This document shows positions 1 to 8,766 of a stretch of 64,000 bases of DNA, piece after piece. Position 1 is the stretch's first letter, and each line of letters starts with the position of its first letter. The DNA comes from a virus. The notes beneath the pieces are model-generated. The model searched no databases. It was not told where the DNA came from and saw only the letters and a list, made by a program, of their open reading frames with translations. Position numbers and translations under genes: made by a program. The stretch lies in IMG/VR virus record IMGVR_UViG_3300031787_000044, positions 25,573-89,572 of that record; one strand, 5' to 3'.

Positions 1-1623
1 AGAGACACCAGATACATTCTAGAGGGTGTAGGGAACGATCTCGTACTAGGAACAAACTATTGGGCGGTTGTAAATGGAATTTCTTATAGAAGAGCAAGTT
101 CTAGCATTGTAATTAGCAGCCAGCTCACAGAAACATCTGGAGCAATATCTTTTCTAAAATCTTCGGTTCAGAACCTTCTCGAGGATGCAACTAGCGTTTC
201 TAGAACAAACGCTGCTTTTGATGAAATTATAGATATCCTGACGAATGGAACCGGAAACGCGAATGCTCTTACATTCACGAATACCGGAGTCACAAACCAC
301 GCAATAGCCAGAGATCTGTTGGTAGCTAATAAAACTAAAATACAAAACGATCTGATTACTTGGATAAACACAAATTATCCTTCTCTTGTGTATAACCAAA
401 CGACTTGCAGAAGAGACACCGGGTACGTAATAGACGCGTTAACACACGATTTAAACTATAACACAAACACTGCTACTATACTCAATGCTGAGGCTTATTT
501 TGTTGGTACATCAAGCCAACTTCCTTTAAACCAAAGAGAACCAACCGCCGCGGCATGGAACAGACTTGGTGAGATATGCTCATCAATAATGTTGGGTACG
601 TATACAGGACAGAGCACGGCCCCAGGTATTGCTTCTCAGAACGAAGCAAACAGATGTATAGAACTAGCTAATATCTTAAGAAATGTTATAAAGTATAACT
701 CTCTTACTTATTTACCAGCTGCTGAGGAACCGGATCTGTCTTGGGTAAATAATACTTTCTCCAACAGCCGAGAAATAATAAACGATAATATCACAAATCT
801 GCAGAAAACCACGATCGCATATGTAAATTCTGAGTATGACTTTATCGATGAAAATCTTACAAGAAGAGACGCTCTGAACTTCTTACGTTCCATCACTAAT
901 GACTTTAGAGAAGGAACACAAACAGGTACTCGCATCTTTACAGCTGGGCTCTTTAATTATAGAGGAAGACATGTTTTCTCTGTATTTAATCCAACTACCA
1001 TTGGATTGAACTACATTGGAAGTGTGGCCGGGCCAAATACAACGAATTTACCGGCCGGATCTACAGTCGAGATTAATGACGCATATATCGTATATTCTAG
1101 CATAGCAAATATATACGATGGAACCATTTACTATTGGAACGGTTCTGCTTGGACTTCTGATGGTGCAAATGATATATCTCTCTTAAACGCTTTCACAAAT
1201 TCGTGGGATCGTATGAGAGATACTATTAAGAGCCAGTTCTCTCTAACTGCTGGCGAAGAAGCGATGCTTGACGGTCTTATCGATGATGTTCTAATAGCAA
1301 GTGTAAGAAATCCTCTTATCATTAACTTTGGAAGCTTAGTAGAAAGTCTATCTCACCAGTTTAACCTTGCTAGCGCTGGTGTTAACGTAAACGCGCTTCC
1401 TCTAAACTTTAGAAGACTAGGACAGCCGATATCTGCTGCTGCGTCCGTTCTCCAAGAAGACGGAGGACGAGTAAGATGGTCCGGCGCGGACGAGTTGAAC
1501 AACCAGTATTTTGCAAGAGGTCTTAGAATCAACGGTAGAACCGGAAGAATCGAAGGTCGCCCATTTACATCTTCAGTTAGGAAATTAGCTCGCAGAGCCG
1601 CAAATAGTAGGACATCAACATGA
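1..1623 (+). CDS. large virion protein (tail-fibre/structural family), 5' partial
   Basis: The reading frame is open from the first base, so the start lies outside the window. An internal TTG at 319 is not needed as a start. The last ~100 residues include the stretch RINGRTGRIEGRP and end in a basic, Arg-rich tail. That tail matches the C-terminus of the protein at 21086-22708 (RIDADTGELSGPP and a similar basic end), so the two are paralogues. The family is common in marine T4-like phages as a structural protein, with no established biochemical role that I can name. It overlaps the next gene by ATGA, which suggests translational coupling within a fibre operon. Identity as a virion protein is inferred from context and paralogy. 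Confidence 0.7.
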   Translation, partial: RDTRYILEGVGNDLVLGTNYWAVVNGISYRRASSSIVISSQLTETSGAISFLKSSVQNLLEDATSVSRTNAAFDEIIDILTNGTGNANALTFTNTGVTNHAIARDLLVANKTKIQNDLITWINTNYPSLVYNQTTCRRDTGYVIDALTHDLNYNTNTATILNAEAYFVGTSSQLPLNQREPTAAAWNRLGEICSSIMLGTYTGQSTAPGIASQNEANRCIELANILRNVIKYNSLTYLPAAEEPDLSWVNNTFSNSREIINDNITNLQKTTIAYVNSEYDFIDENLTRRDALNFLRSITNDFREGTQTGTRIFTAGLFNYRGRHVFSVFNPTTIGLNYIGSVAGPNTTNLPAGSTVEINDAYIVYSSIANIYDGTIYYWNGSAWTSDGANDISLLNAFTNSWDRMRDTIKSQFSLTAGEEAMLDGLIDDVLIASVRNPLIINFGSLVESLSHQFNLASAGVNVNALPLNFRRLGQPISAAASVLQEDGGRVRWSGADELNNQYFARGLRINGRTGRIEGRPFTSSVRKLARRAANSRTST

Positions 1624-2042
1624 CAACTATCATATCAACAAGTCAAGCGCCTGACGCAAAACCAATAGGTCTTAGTGTTGCGTTGACAACGAACTGGCAA
1701 CCAATTATAGAAGTTCCTAGTTATGAAATACCAGAACTTGTCTTTGGAGGCAGCACGGTAGTAGTTCCAGGTGTTGCCGAGATCATAACTCCACTTCTTA
1801 TTGCAAACAGAGACATACAGACTGTAGACGTAAGTGTAAGGATATATCGCGCAAGTTCAAACACTACGTTCTGGCTAGCGAATGAAATTCCGGTGCCTAA
1901 ATTCGATGTCATTGCGTATCCTATGAATGGTCAGTTCATATATACTGGCGATATACTCGAAGTAAAAGCCACGACCAACAATACAGTCGATGTGACTATA
2001 TCATATACGTTGGGTCAGGCGGAGGAAGACGATGTCTCTTAA
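1620..2042 (+). CDS. small beta-rich virion protein
   Basis: This 140-aa protein starts in an ATGA overlap with the preceding virion gene and runs 11 bases into the collagen-like fibre gene. Composition suggests an all-beta fold: alternating hydrophobic strands, many Thr and Val, no membrane segment and no signal peptide. It holds the same position as the 154-aa protein at 22712-23176 in the second copy of the cassette. Both share a strand pattern ending in an N-N-(S/T)-x-D/V-T element, but sequence similarity is weak. I do not recognise a named family. A connector or adaptor role between the large virion protein and the fibre is a guess from gene order. Confidence 0.6.
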   Translation: MTTIISTSQAPDAKPIGLSVALTTNWQPIIEVPSYEIPELVFGGSTVVVPGVAEIITPLLIANRDIQTVDVSVRIYRASSNTTFWLANEIPVPKFDVIAYPMNGQFIYTGDILEVKATTNNTVDVTISYTLGQAEEDDVS

Positions 2043-4731
2043 AAGTATACGCGGAGCACAATTAACTCCGACTCGTTTATTTGACACTCCAGTCCCTATC
2101 ACACTGGATCCAGTTGCGTTCCAGTTTACGGTAGTATATGGGCAGGATGGAAATCTTTATACTTCTGATGGAATTACCTGGAACATAGCTACAGCCACGC
2201 AAGGTATTCAGGGTATTCAGGGTAGCCAAGGTGTTCAGGGTAACTATGGCCCATCTCTCGTTGTGATTGGGACGATCGCTACTGTAGGTGCAACACCTCA
2301 GACCGCGCTAAATGCTGCGTTTCCAGGAGCTGCAGTCGGTGAAGGTGTTATTGATGAAACTACTCAAGATTTTTGGGTATACAACGGTACAAATTGGATT
2401 AATGCAGGCCCAATCGCTGGTGTTCAAGGTGTTCAAGGTGTTCAGGGTGTTCAGGGTACGCAGGGAACGCAAGGCCGCCAAGGTATTCAGGGTATTCAAG
2501 GTACAGTTGGGCAGGGTACACAGGGTTTCCAAGGTATTCAGGGAAATCAAGGCGTTCAGGGTATTCAAGGTACTGCTATCCAAGGTATTCAGGGTATCCA
2601 AGGTATTCAGGGTAGCCAAGGTGTTCAAGGTATCCAAGGTATAGATGGAACTCTTGGCGCAAAAGGCGATCAGGGTATTCAAGGTATTACAGGATCACAA
2701 GGTATCCAAGGTAGCCAAGGCATTCAAGGTATTCAGGGTACTTCTATCCAAGGTATTCAGGGTATTCAAGGTAACCAAGGCGTTCAGGGCATTCAGGGTA
2801 CTGCCATCCAAGGTATTCAGGGTATCCAAGGTATTCAGGGTATCACTGGCGAACAAGGTATTCAGGGTGCGATGGCTGCTCGCGCATCTGTCGAAATTAG
2901 CGCTACTCCACCGTCTAGCCCAGGAATTGGTGACCTTTGGTGGGATCCGGAAAGCGGTGAACTCTATGTTTATTACGATGACGGCGATACTATTCAATGG
3001 GTAGAATCTACAAGCGTATTTGGCGTCCAAGGTAGTCAAGGTGTTCAGGGTATTCAGGGTACTGCCATCCAAGGTATTCAGGGTATAGCTGGAACTGGAT
3101 CGCAGGGCGTTCAAGGTAACGCAGGTTCTCAGGGTGTTCAGGGTATTACTGGAGCGCAGGGTATCCAAGGTATTACCGGATCGCAAGGTGTTCAGGGTAT
3201 CTCTGGATCGCAAGGTATCCAAGGTATCCAGGGTATTGAAGGAGAAGGTGTTCAGGGTATCCAAGGCATCGCTGGATCTCAAGGTGTTCAAGGTATTACT
3301 GGAGCACAGGGTATCCAAGGTATTGAAGGAGAAGGTGTTCAGGGTATCCAAGGCATCGCTGGATCACAAGGTGTTCAGGGTATCACTGGAGAAGGTACAC
3401 AAGGTTCTCAAGGTATCACTGGATCGCAAGGTGTTCAGGGTATCTCTGGATCGCAAGGTATCCAAGGTATTGAAGGAGAAGGTGTTCAAGGTATTCAGGG
3501 TATCGTTGGCGAACAAGGTGTTCAGGGTATCACTGGAGCAGGTACACAAGGTTCTCAAGGTATCACTGGATCGCAAGGTGTTCAAGGTATTCAGGGTATC
3601 GTTGGCGAACAAGGCGTTCAGGGTACTGGTGGCGCCGGTGAACAGGGCGTACAAGGTATTACCGGATCGCAAGGCATACAAGGTATCACTGGAGATCAAG
3701 GTGTTCAAGGTACAGGTGGCGCCGGCGAACAAGGCGTTCAAGGTATCACTGGCGAACAGGGTATCCAAGGTATTACTGGCGAACAGGGTGTTCAGGGTAT
3801 AACTGGATCTCAAGGCGTTCAAGGTATTACTGGAGAACAGGGTATCCAAGGTATCGCTGGAACTGGTTCTCAAGGTGTTCAGGGTATATCTGGTGAACAG
3901 GGAATACAGGGTATCACTGGTGAACAGGGCATCCAAGGTATCACTGGAGCACAAGGTGTTCAGGGTATCCAAGGTATCACTGGTGAACAGGGAATACAGG
4001 GTATCACTGGAGATCAAGGTGTTCAAGGTACTGGGGGTGCTGGAGAGCAAGGTGTCCAAGGTATCACTGGATCTCAAGGCATTCAGGGTATTACTGGCGC
4101 AGGATCACAAGGTGTTCAGGGTATCACTGGTGAACAAGGCATTCAGGGTATCACTGGTGAACAAGGTGTTCAGGGTATCACTGGTGAACAAGGCGTACAG
4201 GGTATCACCGGATCTCAAGGTACGCAAGGAACCGGAGCTCAAGGTATTCAGGGTATCACAGGCTCTCAAGGAGTTCAGGGTATTCAAGGCCCGGAGTCTG
4301 CTTCTGCTTCAGCAACAGATCTTCAAGCAACAAATGATACTTCGACGAACGCAAGCTTCTATCCTGTGTTTGTAGCTAACGTTGGCTCCGTTCAGACTGT
4401 TAATGCGGCCGATAGTAAGTTATATTTCAATCCAAGCACTGGAACACTCAACGCGACAAACTTTAACTCTCTTTCTGATATTGCGCATAAGAAGAATCTC
4501 AACCCAATTTCTGAAAGCCTGGACATCTTAAGTAAGATAAACACGTACGAATTTAATTGGAAGAGCAACGATATAAAGAGTTACGGTGTAATCGCTCAAG
4601 AGTTTGAAAAGATTATGCCTGAACTCGTAGAAACAAATGGAAATGGAGATAAGACGGTGGCTTATATACCGCTCATTGCTATCATGATTGATGCAATAAA
4701 GAAATTAGGAGAGAGAAATGGCAGCATTTGA
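2032..4731 (+). CDS. collagen-like tail fibre with C-terminal S74 intramolecular chaperone
   Basis: This 899-aa protein is mostly Gly-X-Y triplets of the GIQ/GVQ/GIT type from about residue 60 to 760, expected to form a trimeric collagen-like shaft. Two non-collagen inserts interrupt it: a ~55-aa knob near 75-130 (VIGTI..VID..FWVYNGTNWIN) and another near 280-333 (GDLWWDPESGELYVYYDD). The C-terminus is a Peptidase_S74 auto-processing chaperone: LSDIAHKKN places Ser815 and Lys820 five residues apart, the spacing of the known Ser-Lys dyad. The family trimerises fibres and then cleaves itself off just before that Ser. The gene is the third of a cassette repeated at 23179-25161. It is probably a receptor-binding or accessory fibre; the receptor is unknown. 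Confidence 0.85.
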   Translation: MSLKSIRGAQLTPTRLFDTPVPITLDPVAFQFTVVYGQDGNLYTSDGITWNIATATQGIQGIQGSQGVQGNYGPSLVVIGTIATVGATPQTALNAAFPGAAVGEGVIDETTQDFWVYNGTNWINAGPIAGVQGVQGVQGVQGTQGTQGRQGIQGIQGTVGQGTQGFQGIQGNQGVQGIQGTAIQGIQGIQGIQGSQGVQGIQGIDGTLGAKGDQGIQGITGSQGIQGSQGIQGIQGTSIQGIQGIQGNQGVQGIQGTAIQGIQGIQGIQGITGEQGIQGAMAARASVEISATPPSSPGIGDLWWDPESGELYVYYDDGDTIQWVESTSVFGVQGSQGVQGIQGTAIQGIQGIAGTGSQGVQGNAGSQGVQGITGAQGIQGITGSQGVQGISGSQGIQGIQGIEGEGVQGIQGIAGSQGVQGITGAQGIQGIEGEGVQGIQGIAGSQGVQGITGEGTQGSQGITGSQGVQGISGSQGIQGIEGEGVQGIQGIVGEQGVQGITGAGTQGSQGITGSQGVQGIQGIVGEQGVQGTGGAGEQGVQGITGSQGIQGITGDQGVQGTGGAGEQGVQGITGEQGIQGITGEQGVQGITGSQGVQGITGEQGIQGIAGTGSQGVQGISGEQGIQGITGEQGIQGITGAQGVQGIQGITGEQGIQGITGDQGVQGTGGAGEQGVQGITGSQGIQGITGAGSQGVQGITGEQGIQGITGEQGVQGITGEQGVQGITGSQGTQGTGAQGIQGITGSQGVQGIQGPESASASATDLQATNDTSTNASFYPVFVANVGSVQTVNAADSKLYFNPSTGTLNATNFNSLSDIAHKKNLNPISESLDILSKINTYEFNWKSNDIKSYGVIAQEFEKIMPELVETNGNGDKTVAYIPLIAIMIDAIKKLGERNGSI

Positions 4732-5554
4732 TTTTCCTACGTCTCCAACGAACGGCCAGCTCTATGCTTTAAACGGTAGAACCTATCAATACAACGCAGC
4801 TAAGCAAAGATGGGATGGTTTTACAGTAAATGGCGCGCAAGGTATCCAAGGTATCACTGGTGAGCAAGGCATCCAAGGCATTTCCGGAAATCAGGGCGTC
4901 CAAGGTATTCAGGGTACCGGGGGTGCAGGTGAACAGGGTGTTCAAGGCATTACTGGATCTCAAGGTATCCAAGGTATCGCCGGTTCTATAGCTTCGCAAG
5001 GCGTGCAAGGCATTCAGGGTATCGAAGGCGCGGGCGGGCAGGGTGTTCAAGGTACTACTGGATCTCAAGGTATCCAAGGCATCGCGGGTGCCGTAGCTTC
5101 ACAGGGTGTACAAGGTATTCAAGGAACCAGTGGGGCAGGATCTCAAGGCGTTCAGGGTATTACCGGATCTCAAGGTACGCAAGGAACCGGAGCTCAAGGT
5201 ATTCAGGGTATCACCGGATCTCAAGGTATAACTGGTGTATCCGGTGCAAACACGGTTCCTGCTGCAGGAACCAAGACGTCTTCTTACACATTAGCAGCTG
5301 GAGATGTAGGAGATTTTGTTGCTATAGGATCCGGCGGTAGCATCGTAATACCAAGCGGTGTGTTTTCAACTGGCGATATAATTTCAATTTTCAATAATAC
5401 TTCATCAAATGCGACAATTACTTCTTCTGCAGTAACTTCATATATTTCTGGTGCTGACACTGACGTTTCTAGTATCACCTTGTTTACAAGAGGTCTCTGC
5501 ACGATCTTGTTCGTAGGTACAAACATCTGTGTAGTCTCTGGTGCAGTTTCGTAA
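4718..5554 (+). CDS. short collagen-like tail fibre
   Basis: This 278-aa protein begins with a 40-residue adaptor (FPTSPTNGQLYALNG..YQYNAAKQRWDGF). Adaptors of the same kind start the 1860-aa fibre at 54234-59816 and the broken gene at 25161. A Gly-X-Y shaft of GIQ/GVQ triplets follows to about residue 170. The C-terminal ~100 residues are Ser/Thr/Ile-rich and probably a beta-structured tip. No S74 chaperone is present. The gene overlaps the preceding fibre by 14 bases and ends in TAATG with the next gene, so it belongs to the same operon. Adaptor, shaft and tip suggest a small tail fibre. Confidence 0.75.
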   Translation: MAAFDFPTSPTNGQLYALNGRTYQYNAAKQRWDGFTVNGAQGIQGITGEQGIQGISGNQGVQGIQGTGGAGEQGVQGITGSQGIQGIAGSIASQGVQGIQGIEGAGGQGVQGTTGSQGIQGIAGAVASQGVQGIQGTSGAGSQGVQGITGSQGTQGTGAQGIQGITGSQGITGVSGANTVPAAGTKTSSYTLAAGDVGDFVAIGSGGSIVIPSGVFSTGDIISIFNNTSSNATITSSAVTSYISGADTDVSSITLFTRGLCTILFVGTNICVVSGAVS

Positions 5555-7572
5555 TGTCAATTGGAAATCTAAATATGCTCTTGGGAACGACTGCTTATCT
5601 TAGTAGTTATAGTATTAGTTCCTCGGCCGCTTCTATCAATGAAGGAAATACCGTCACTGTTACCGTAAGCGCAAGGGTCCCGGATAGTACTACTGTAGGA
5701 TATACGGTCACTGGAGTAAATGCAGAAGATCTATCACGGAGTACAACAGGTACATTTACGCTTACAAGTAATCAAGGCATATTAGATTTCCCAACACTAA
5801 TAAACGACGATATGGAAATATTCCTAGCCGTTGAGCCACTCAGTGGTTCTAATCTTAGTGTTGTTAAGTATAGAACAACGGCAGATCTGCAAAGCCCAGT
5901 ACTTGAAGGGCAATACTTTTACCCGGTCGGTAGCAGTCAAAGAGCTAGTTCGATATTTTTTAAACCAGACGGTGAAAAATTTTGGTTACTAGACAATAAT
6001 AATGATGAAATTGCTGAGTTCAGTATGACACCCGAACCAAGCGTGGATCAATGGGATCTCAGCACGGTTGTTGCTGGACCAGTTGATCCCTACAGTACAC
6101 TTGGAACGAATCACCAAGGTCTTTGGATTTCGAGTAGCGGTACACAACTATTTCAAACTGATCGTGCTTTAAGCAGAATAATACAAGATACAATAACTGC
6201 GTGGAATCCAACCTTTTCACTTGGCCCACAGAGTCCAGAGAGAACCTTGGACATATCGGCAACCGCAAGCCTTCCTACTGGAATACACGTAAAACCGGAT
6301 GGAACGAAGGCATTCGTAGCAGACGTATCAAATCCGACACTAGGTTCTCCTGGTGCAATTTTAGCATACTCTGGTACTGCGTTTCAGTGTAACACTTGGA
6401 CATTTTCTACATCGTTAGCAGTAGGTTATTTTCCGCTTGATGTGCGCGTGAATGATACTGGTACTAAAATGTACACGGTTGGAGACAATAGAATAATATA
6501 TTACTATACGTTAAGTACTCCTTGGGACTTAAGCACGGCGACGTTAGTATCGTCTCTAAATCTATCCGCATCGTATAGTCTAATTCAAGGAATTTATATT
6601 GCAAATCCTGCATCAGAAACATTTAGACTTACACTCGACGCAACGGACAGTATAGGTAATCAAACCGGATCGAAGTTCGTAGATGTAGTCATAAATGATT
6701 ATGTTACGCCAGGATTTCAACTTTTTTCTACTCCTGGTACCACAACATTTACTGTCCCTAATGACGTTACTAGTGTAAACGTGGTTGCTATCGGTGGGGG
6801 CGGTGGCGGACAGATTAGCCGAGGAACATCTGGTGGTGGTGAAGTACCTGCTAGCGGCGGCGGCGGGGGCGGTCTCGGCTGGAAAAACAATATTGCTGTT
6901 ACACCTGGAAGTACTTATACAGTCCTCGTTGGGCAAGGTGGTGCTGGGGCCACTATAGTTGGAGACCAGCTTTCGACTACCGTAAACGGTAGTCCTGGAT
7001 TTGATAGTTATTTTATAAGCTCCGGCACGGTTAAGGGTGGATTCGGTGGCGGCGGCGATTCTGATGGAGGATCTGCCGGGACGTTTACTGGCGATGGGGG
7101 CGGGAATGGCGGTGTAGGGCAGACTCGATCTTCTGGTTATGATGGCGGGGGCGGCGGCGGGGCGGGCGGTTATTCTGGAAACGGCGGCGGCGCAACTAGC
7201 GGTCAAGGAAATAATCCAGCAACAAATTCTGGAGGAGGGGGTGCCGGTGCGAGTAGAGAATATAGCCCAGACATTTCCGGCGGATTTATTTCGGAAGGCG
7301 GTGACGGCGGCGGAGTAGGTGCTCACGGTAAGGGCTCTGACGGAGTAGGAGGCGGGGCGACACAGATTAGTGGAGGTACAACAGCTCCTAGCGGAACTGC
7401 CGGCAGTTTTGGTTCTAGTCAAACTTATGGGGGCGGCGGCGGCGGAGCTATGTACGCTTACTTTGACAGTGGTGCTACACGAACTGCTTCTTCAGGAAGC
7501 CCTGGCGCTGTTCTTATAAGATGGGGCACCGGCACGACGTTCCCTGATTATAAAAATCCTGCATCATACTAA
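5554..7572 (+). CDS. fibre/adhesin with propeller-like region and glycine-rich C-terminal domain
   Basis: This 672-aa protein has three visible parts. Residues ~1-100 look like an Ig/Calx-beta type beta domain (SINEGNTVTVTVSAR). Residues ~110-350 carry repeats of the type KPDG.KxxxxD and YTLSTPWDLSTA, seen in propeller-like proteins of marine phages. Residues ~405-655 are extremely Gly-rich with runs of GGGGG, like the receptor-contacting polyglycine loops of gp38-type adhesins. The ATG overlaps the previous stop (TAATG). The C-terminus ends in an aromatic strand (PGAVLIRWGTG), typical of glycine-rich fibre tips. A host-binding adhesin is the likely role. The receptor cannot be read from the sequence. 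Confidence 0.65.
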   Translation: MSIGNLNMLLGTTAYLSSYSISSSAASINEGNTVTVTVSARVPDSTTVGYTVTGVNAEDLSRSTTGTFTLTSNQGILDFPTLINDDMEIFLAVEPLSGSNLSVVKYRTTADLQSPVLEGQYFYPVGSSQRASSIFFKPDGEKFWLLDNNNDEIAEFSMTPEPSVDQWDLSTVVAGPVDPYSTLGTNHQGLWISSSGTQLFQTDRALSRIIQDTITAWNPTFSLGPQSPERTLDISATASLPTGIHVKPDGTKAFVADVSNPTLGSPGAILAYSGTAFQCNTWTFSTSLAVGYFPLDVRVNDTGTKMYTVGDNRIIYYYTLSTPWDLSTATLVSSLNLSASYSLIQGIYIANPASETFRLTLDATDSIGNQTGSKFVDVVINDYVTPGFQLFSTPGTTTFTVPNDVTSVNVVAIGGGGGGQISRGTSGGGEVPASGGGGGGLGWKNNIAVTPGSTYTVLVGQGGAGATIVGDQLSTTVNGSPGFDSYFISSGTVKGGFGGGGDSDGGSAGTFTGDGGGNGGVGQTRSSGYDGGGGGGAGGYSGNGGGATSGQGNNPATNSGGGGAGASREYSPDISGGFISEGGDGGGVGAHGKGSDGVGGGATQISGGTTAPSGTAGSFGSSQTYGGGGGGAMYAYFDSGATRTASSGSPGAVLIRWGTGTTFPDYKNPASY

Positions 7573-7598
7573 ATGGATTTAAGTATTCGAGATCAATT

Positions 7599-7606
7599 TA
7601 TAAATA
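7599..7606 (+). promoter_or_regulatory. T4-like late promoter
   Basis: The exact octamer TATAAATA lies 28 nt before the ATG at 7635, the usual place for the gp55-type late -10 element. It would drive the first kelch-like gene group. Confidence 0.75.
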
Positions 7607-7634
7607 GTTAAGATACACAAGGGAGATCTTGAGA

Positions 7635-7724
7635 ATGTTGTTTAATACGAACGGATCTGTTAACAAAACGCGCTTGTGTGATCTTACTCAAATAATAGGA
7701 CGCTCTGGCGAGCAACGGGTGTAA
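7635..7724 (+). pseudogene. 29-aa remnant or leader ORF resembling collapsed kelch-like gene
   Basis: An ATG follows a GGGAGAT ribosome-binding site at 7621-7627 and opens a 29-codon frame that stops 2 nt before the next gene's ATG. The peptide begins LFNTNGS, like the paralogues' first residues (FKINGS), and ends CDLTQIIGRSGEQRV. That end mirrors the common paralogue C-terminus GDLTQAR...AGQQV. It looks like an N-terminus joined directly to a last blade, with everything between deleted. It could still be translated and couple ribosomes into the kelch gene at 7727, which has no good ribosome-binding site of its own. Relic versus functional leader is undecided. Confidence 0.5.
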
Positions 7725-7726
7725 AC

Positions 7727-8734
7727 ATGGCATACATAATAAAAGGCACTACTGTTATAAGTGATGCGGGCGCGATTGATTCCGCACAGAGTAAGATAAT
7801 TGCAAACAGTTCGTTGGCGCTCGAAGAAGCTATAGTATATTCACCAGTGCAAGGTAGTACGAGTGGATATACATCAGGTGGAGAAATTGCAAGCCTTAAC
7901 TATGTGAATACTATCGACAAGTTTCCGTTTGCGGCAGACGGAAATGCTACCGATGTTGGTGATCTAACAGCACCAGCTCGTCGAGCAGCAGCAGGTCAAT
8001 CAAGCGCTGAGTCTGGGTATACTTCAGGCGGTCAATCGCCAATACTTAACACAATTGATAAGTTTCCGTTTGCAGCTAATGCTAATGCCACTGACGTCGG
8101 TGATCTTACACAAGCAAGAGCCGCCCCTGCCGGCCAATCTAGTGACGTAAGCGGTTATACATCTGGCGGAGTGACTGGGCCTACTTACGTTAACACTATA
8201 GATAAGTTTCCTTTTGCTGCAAATGCCAACGCAACAGACGTTGGTGATCTTACACAAGAAAGAGTAAACGTTGCCGGCCAATCTAGTGACGTAAGCGGTT
8301 ATACATCTGGGGGATTTAATCTTTCTACTCTTGTTAACACTATATTCAAGTTTCCTTTTGCATCTAACGGTAATGCCACAGACGTTGGTGATCTTACACA
8401 AGCAAGACTAAGCTCTGCCGGCCAATCTAGTGACGTAAGCGGTTATACTTCTGGAGGACTTGACCCAGGAATTACTCCTCCTCCTACTCTTGTTAACACT
8501 ATAGACAAGTTTCCCTTTGCGACAGACGCCAATGCTACTGACGTGGGTGATCTTACACAATCAAGGTTTGGCCCGGCAGGTCAATCAAGTACAGAATCTG
8601 GCTACAATTCAGGCGGGGTCTTGCCTGCGTACGCAAACACTATTGACAAATTTTCATTCGCGGCAAACGCCAATGCTACTGACGTAGGAGACCTTACACA
8701 AGCAAGACTTTACGCAGCAGGTCAACAGGTATAA
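7727..8734 (+). CDS. six-bladed kelch-like propeller protein, paralogue 1
   Basis: This 335-aa protein has a ~45-residue N-terminal segment followed by six copies of a ~44-residue unit: SGYTSGG, variable loop, NTIDKFPFA, NATDVGDLTQAR, variable turn, GQSS. Six blade-like units imply a closed six-bladed beta-propeller, with the last half-blade (AGQQV) completed by an N-terminal strand. It is the first of six paralogues in this window. Variation is concentrated in the loop after SGG and the turn after DLTQ.R, as expected for ligand-contacting surfaces. The stop codon overlaps a late promoter (TATAAATA at 8730). A secreted or virion-attached carbohydrate-binding role is plausible but not demonstrated. 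Confidence 0.7.
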   Translation: MAYIIKGTTVISDAGAIDSAQSKIIANSSLALEEAIVYSPVQGSTSGYTSGGEIASLNYVNTIDKFPFAADGNATDVGDLTAPARRAAAGQSSAESGYTSGGQSPILNTIDKFPFAANANATDVGDLTQARAAPAGQSSDVSGYTSGGVTGPTYVNTIDKFPFAANANATDVGDLTQERVNVAGQSSDVSGYTSGGFNLSTLVNTIFKFPFASNGNATDVGDLTQARLSSAGQSSDVSGYTSGGLDPGITPPPTLVNTIDKFPFATDANATDVGDLTQSRFGPAGQSSTESGYNSGGVLPAYANTIDKFSFAANANATDVGDLTQARLYAAGQQV

Positions 8735-8737
8735 ATA
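8730..8737 (+). promoter_or_regulatory. T4-like late promoter
   Basis: TATAAATA overlaps the stop codon of the preceding kelch-like gene and lies 29 nt before the ATG at 8767. Confidence 0.75.
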
Positions 8738-8766
8738 AACTAGAGTAGAGTTGGAGAAAGTAAGTC

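Noticed and set aside
2308-4287. Long open frames on both strands inside the collagen-like genes giving Asn-Thr-Leu or Lys-Val-Phe-Arg repeat proteins
   Set aside because: They are mirror frames of the Gly-X-Y triplet repeat and have no start signals. The same occurs in the fibres at 23179 and 54234.
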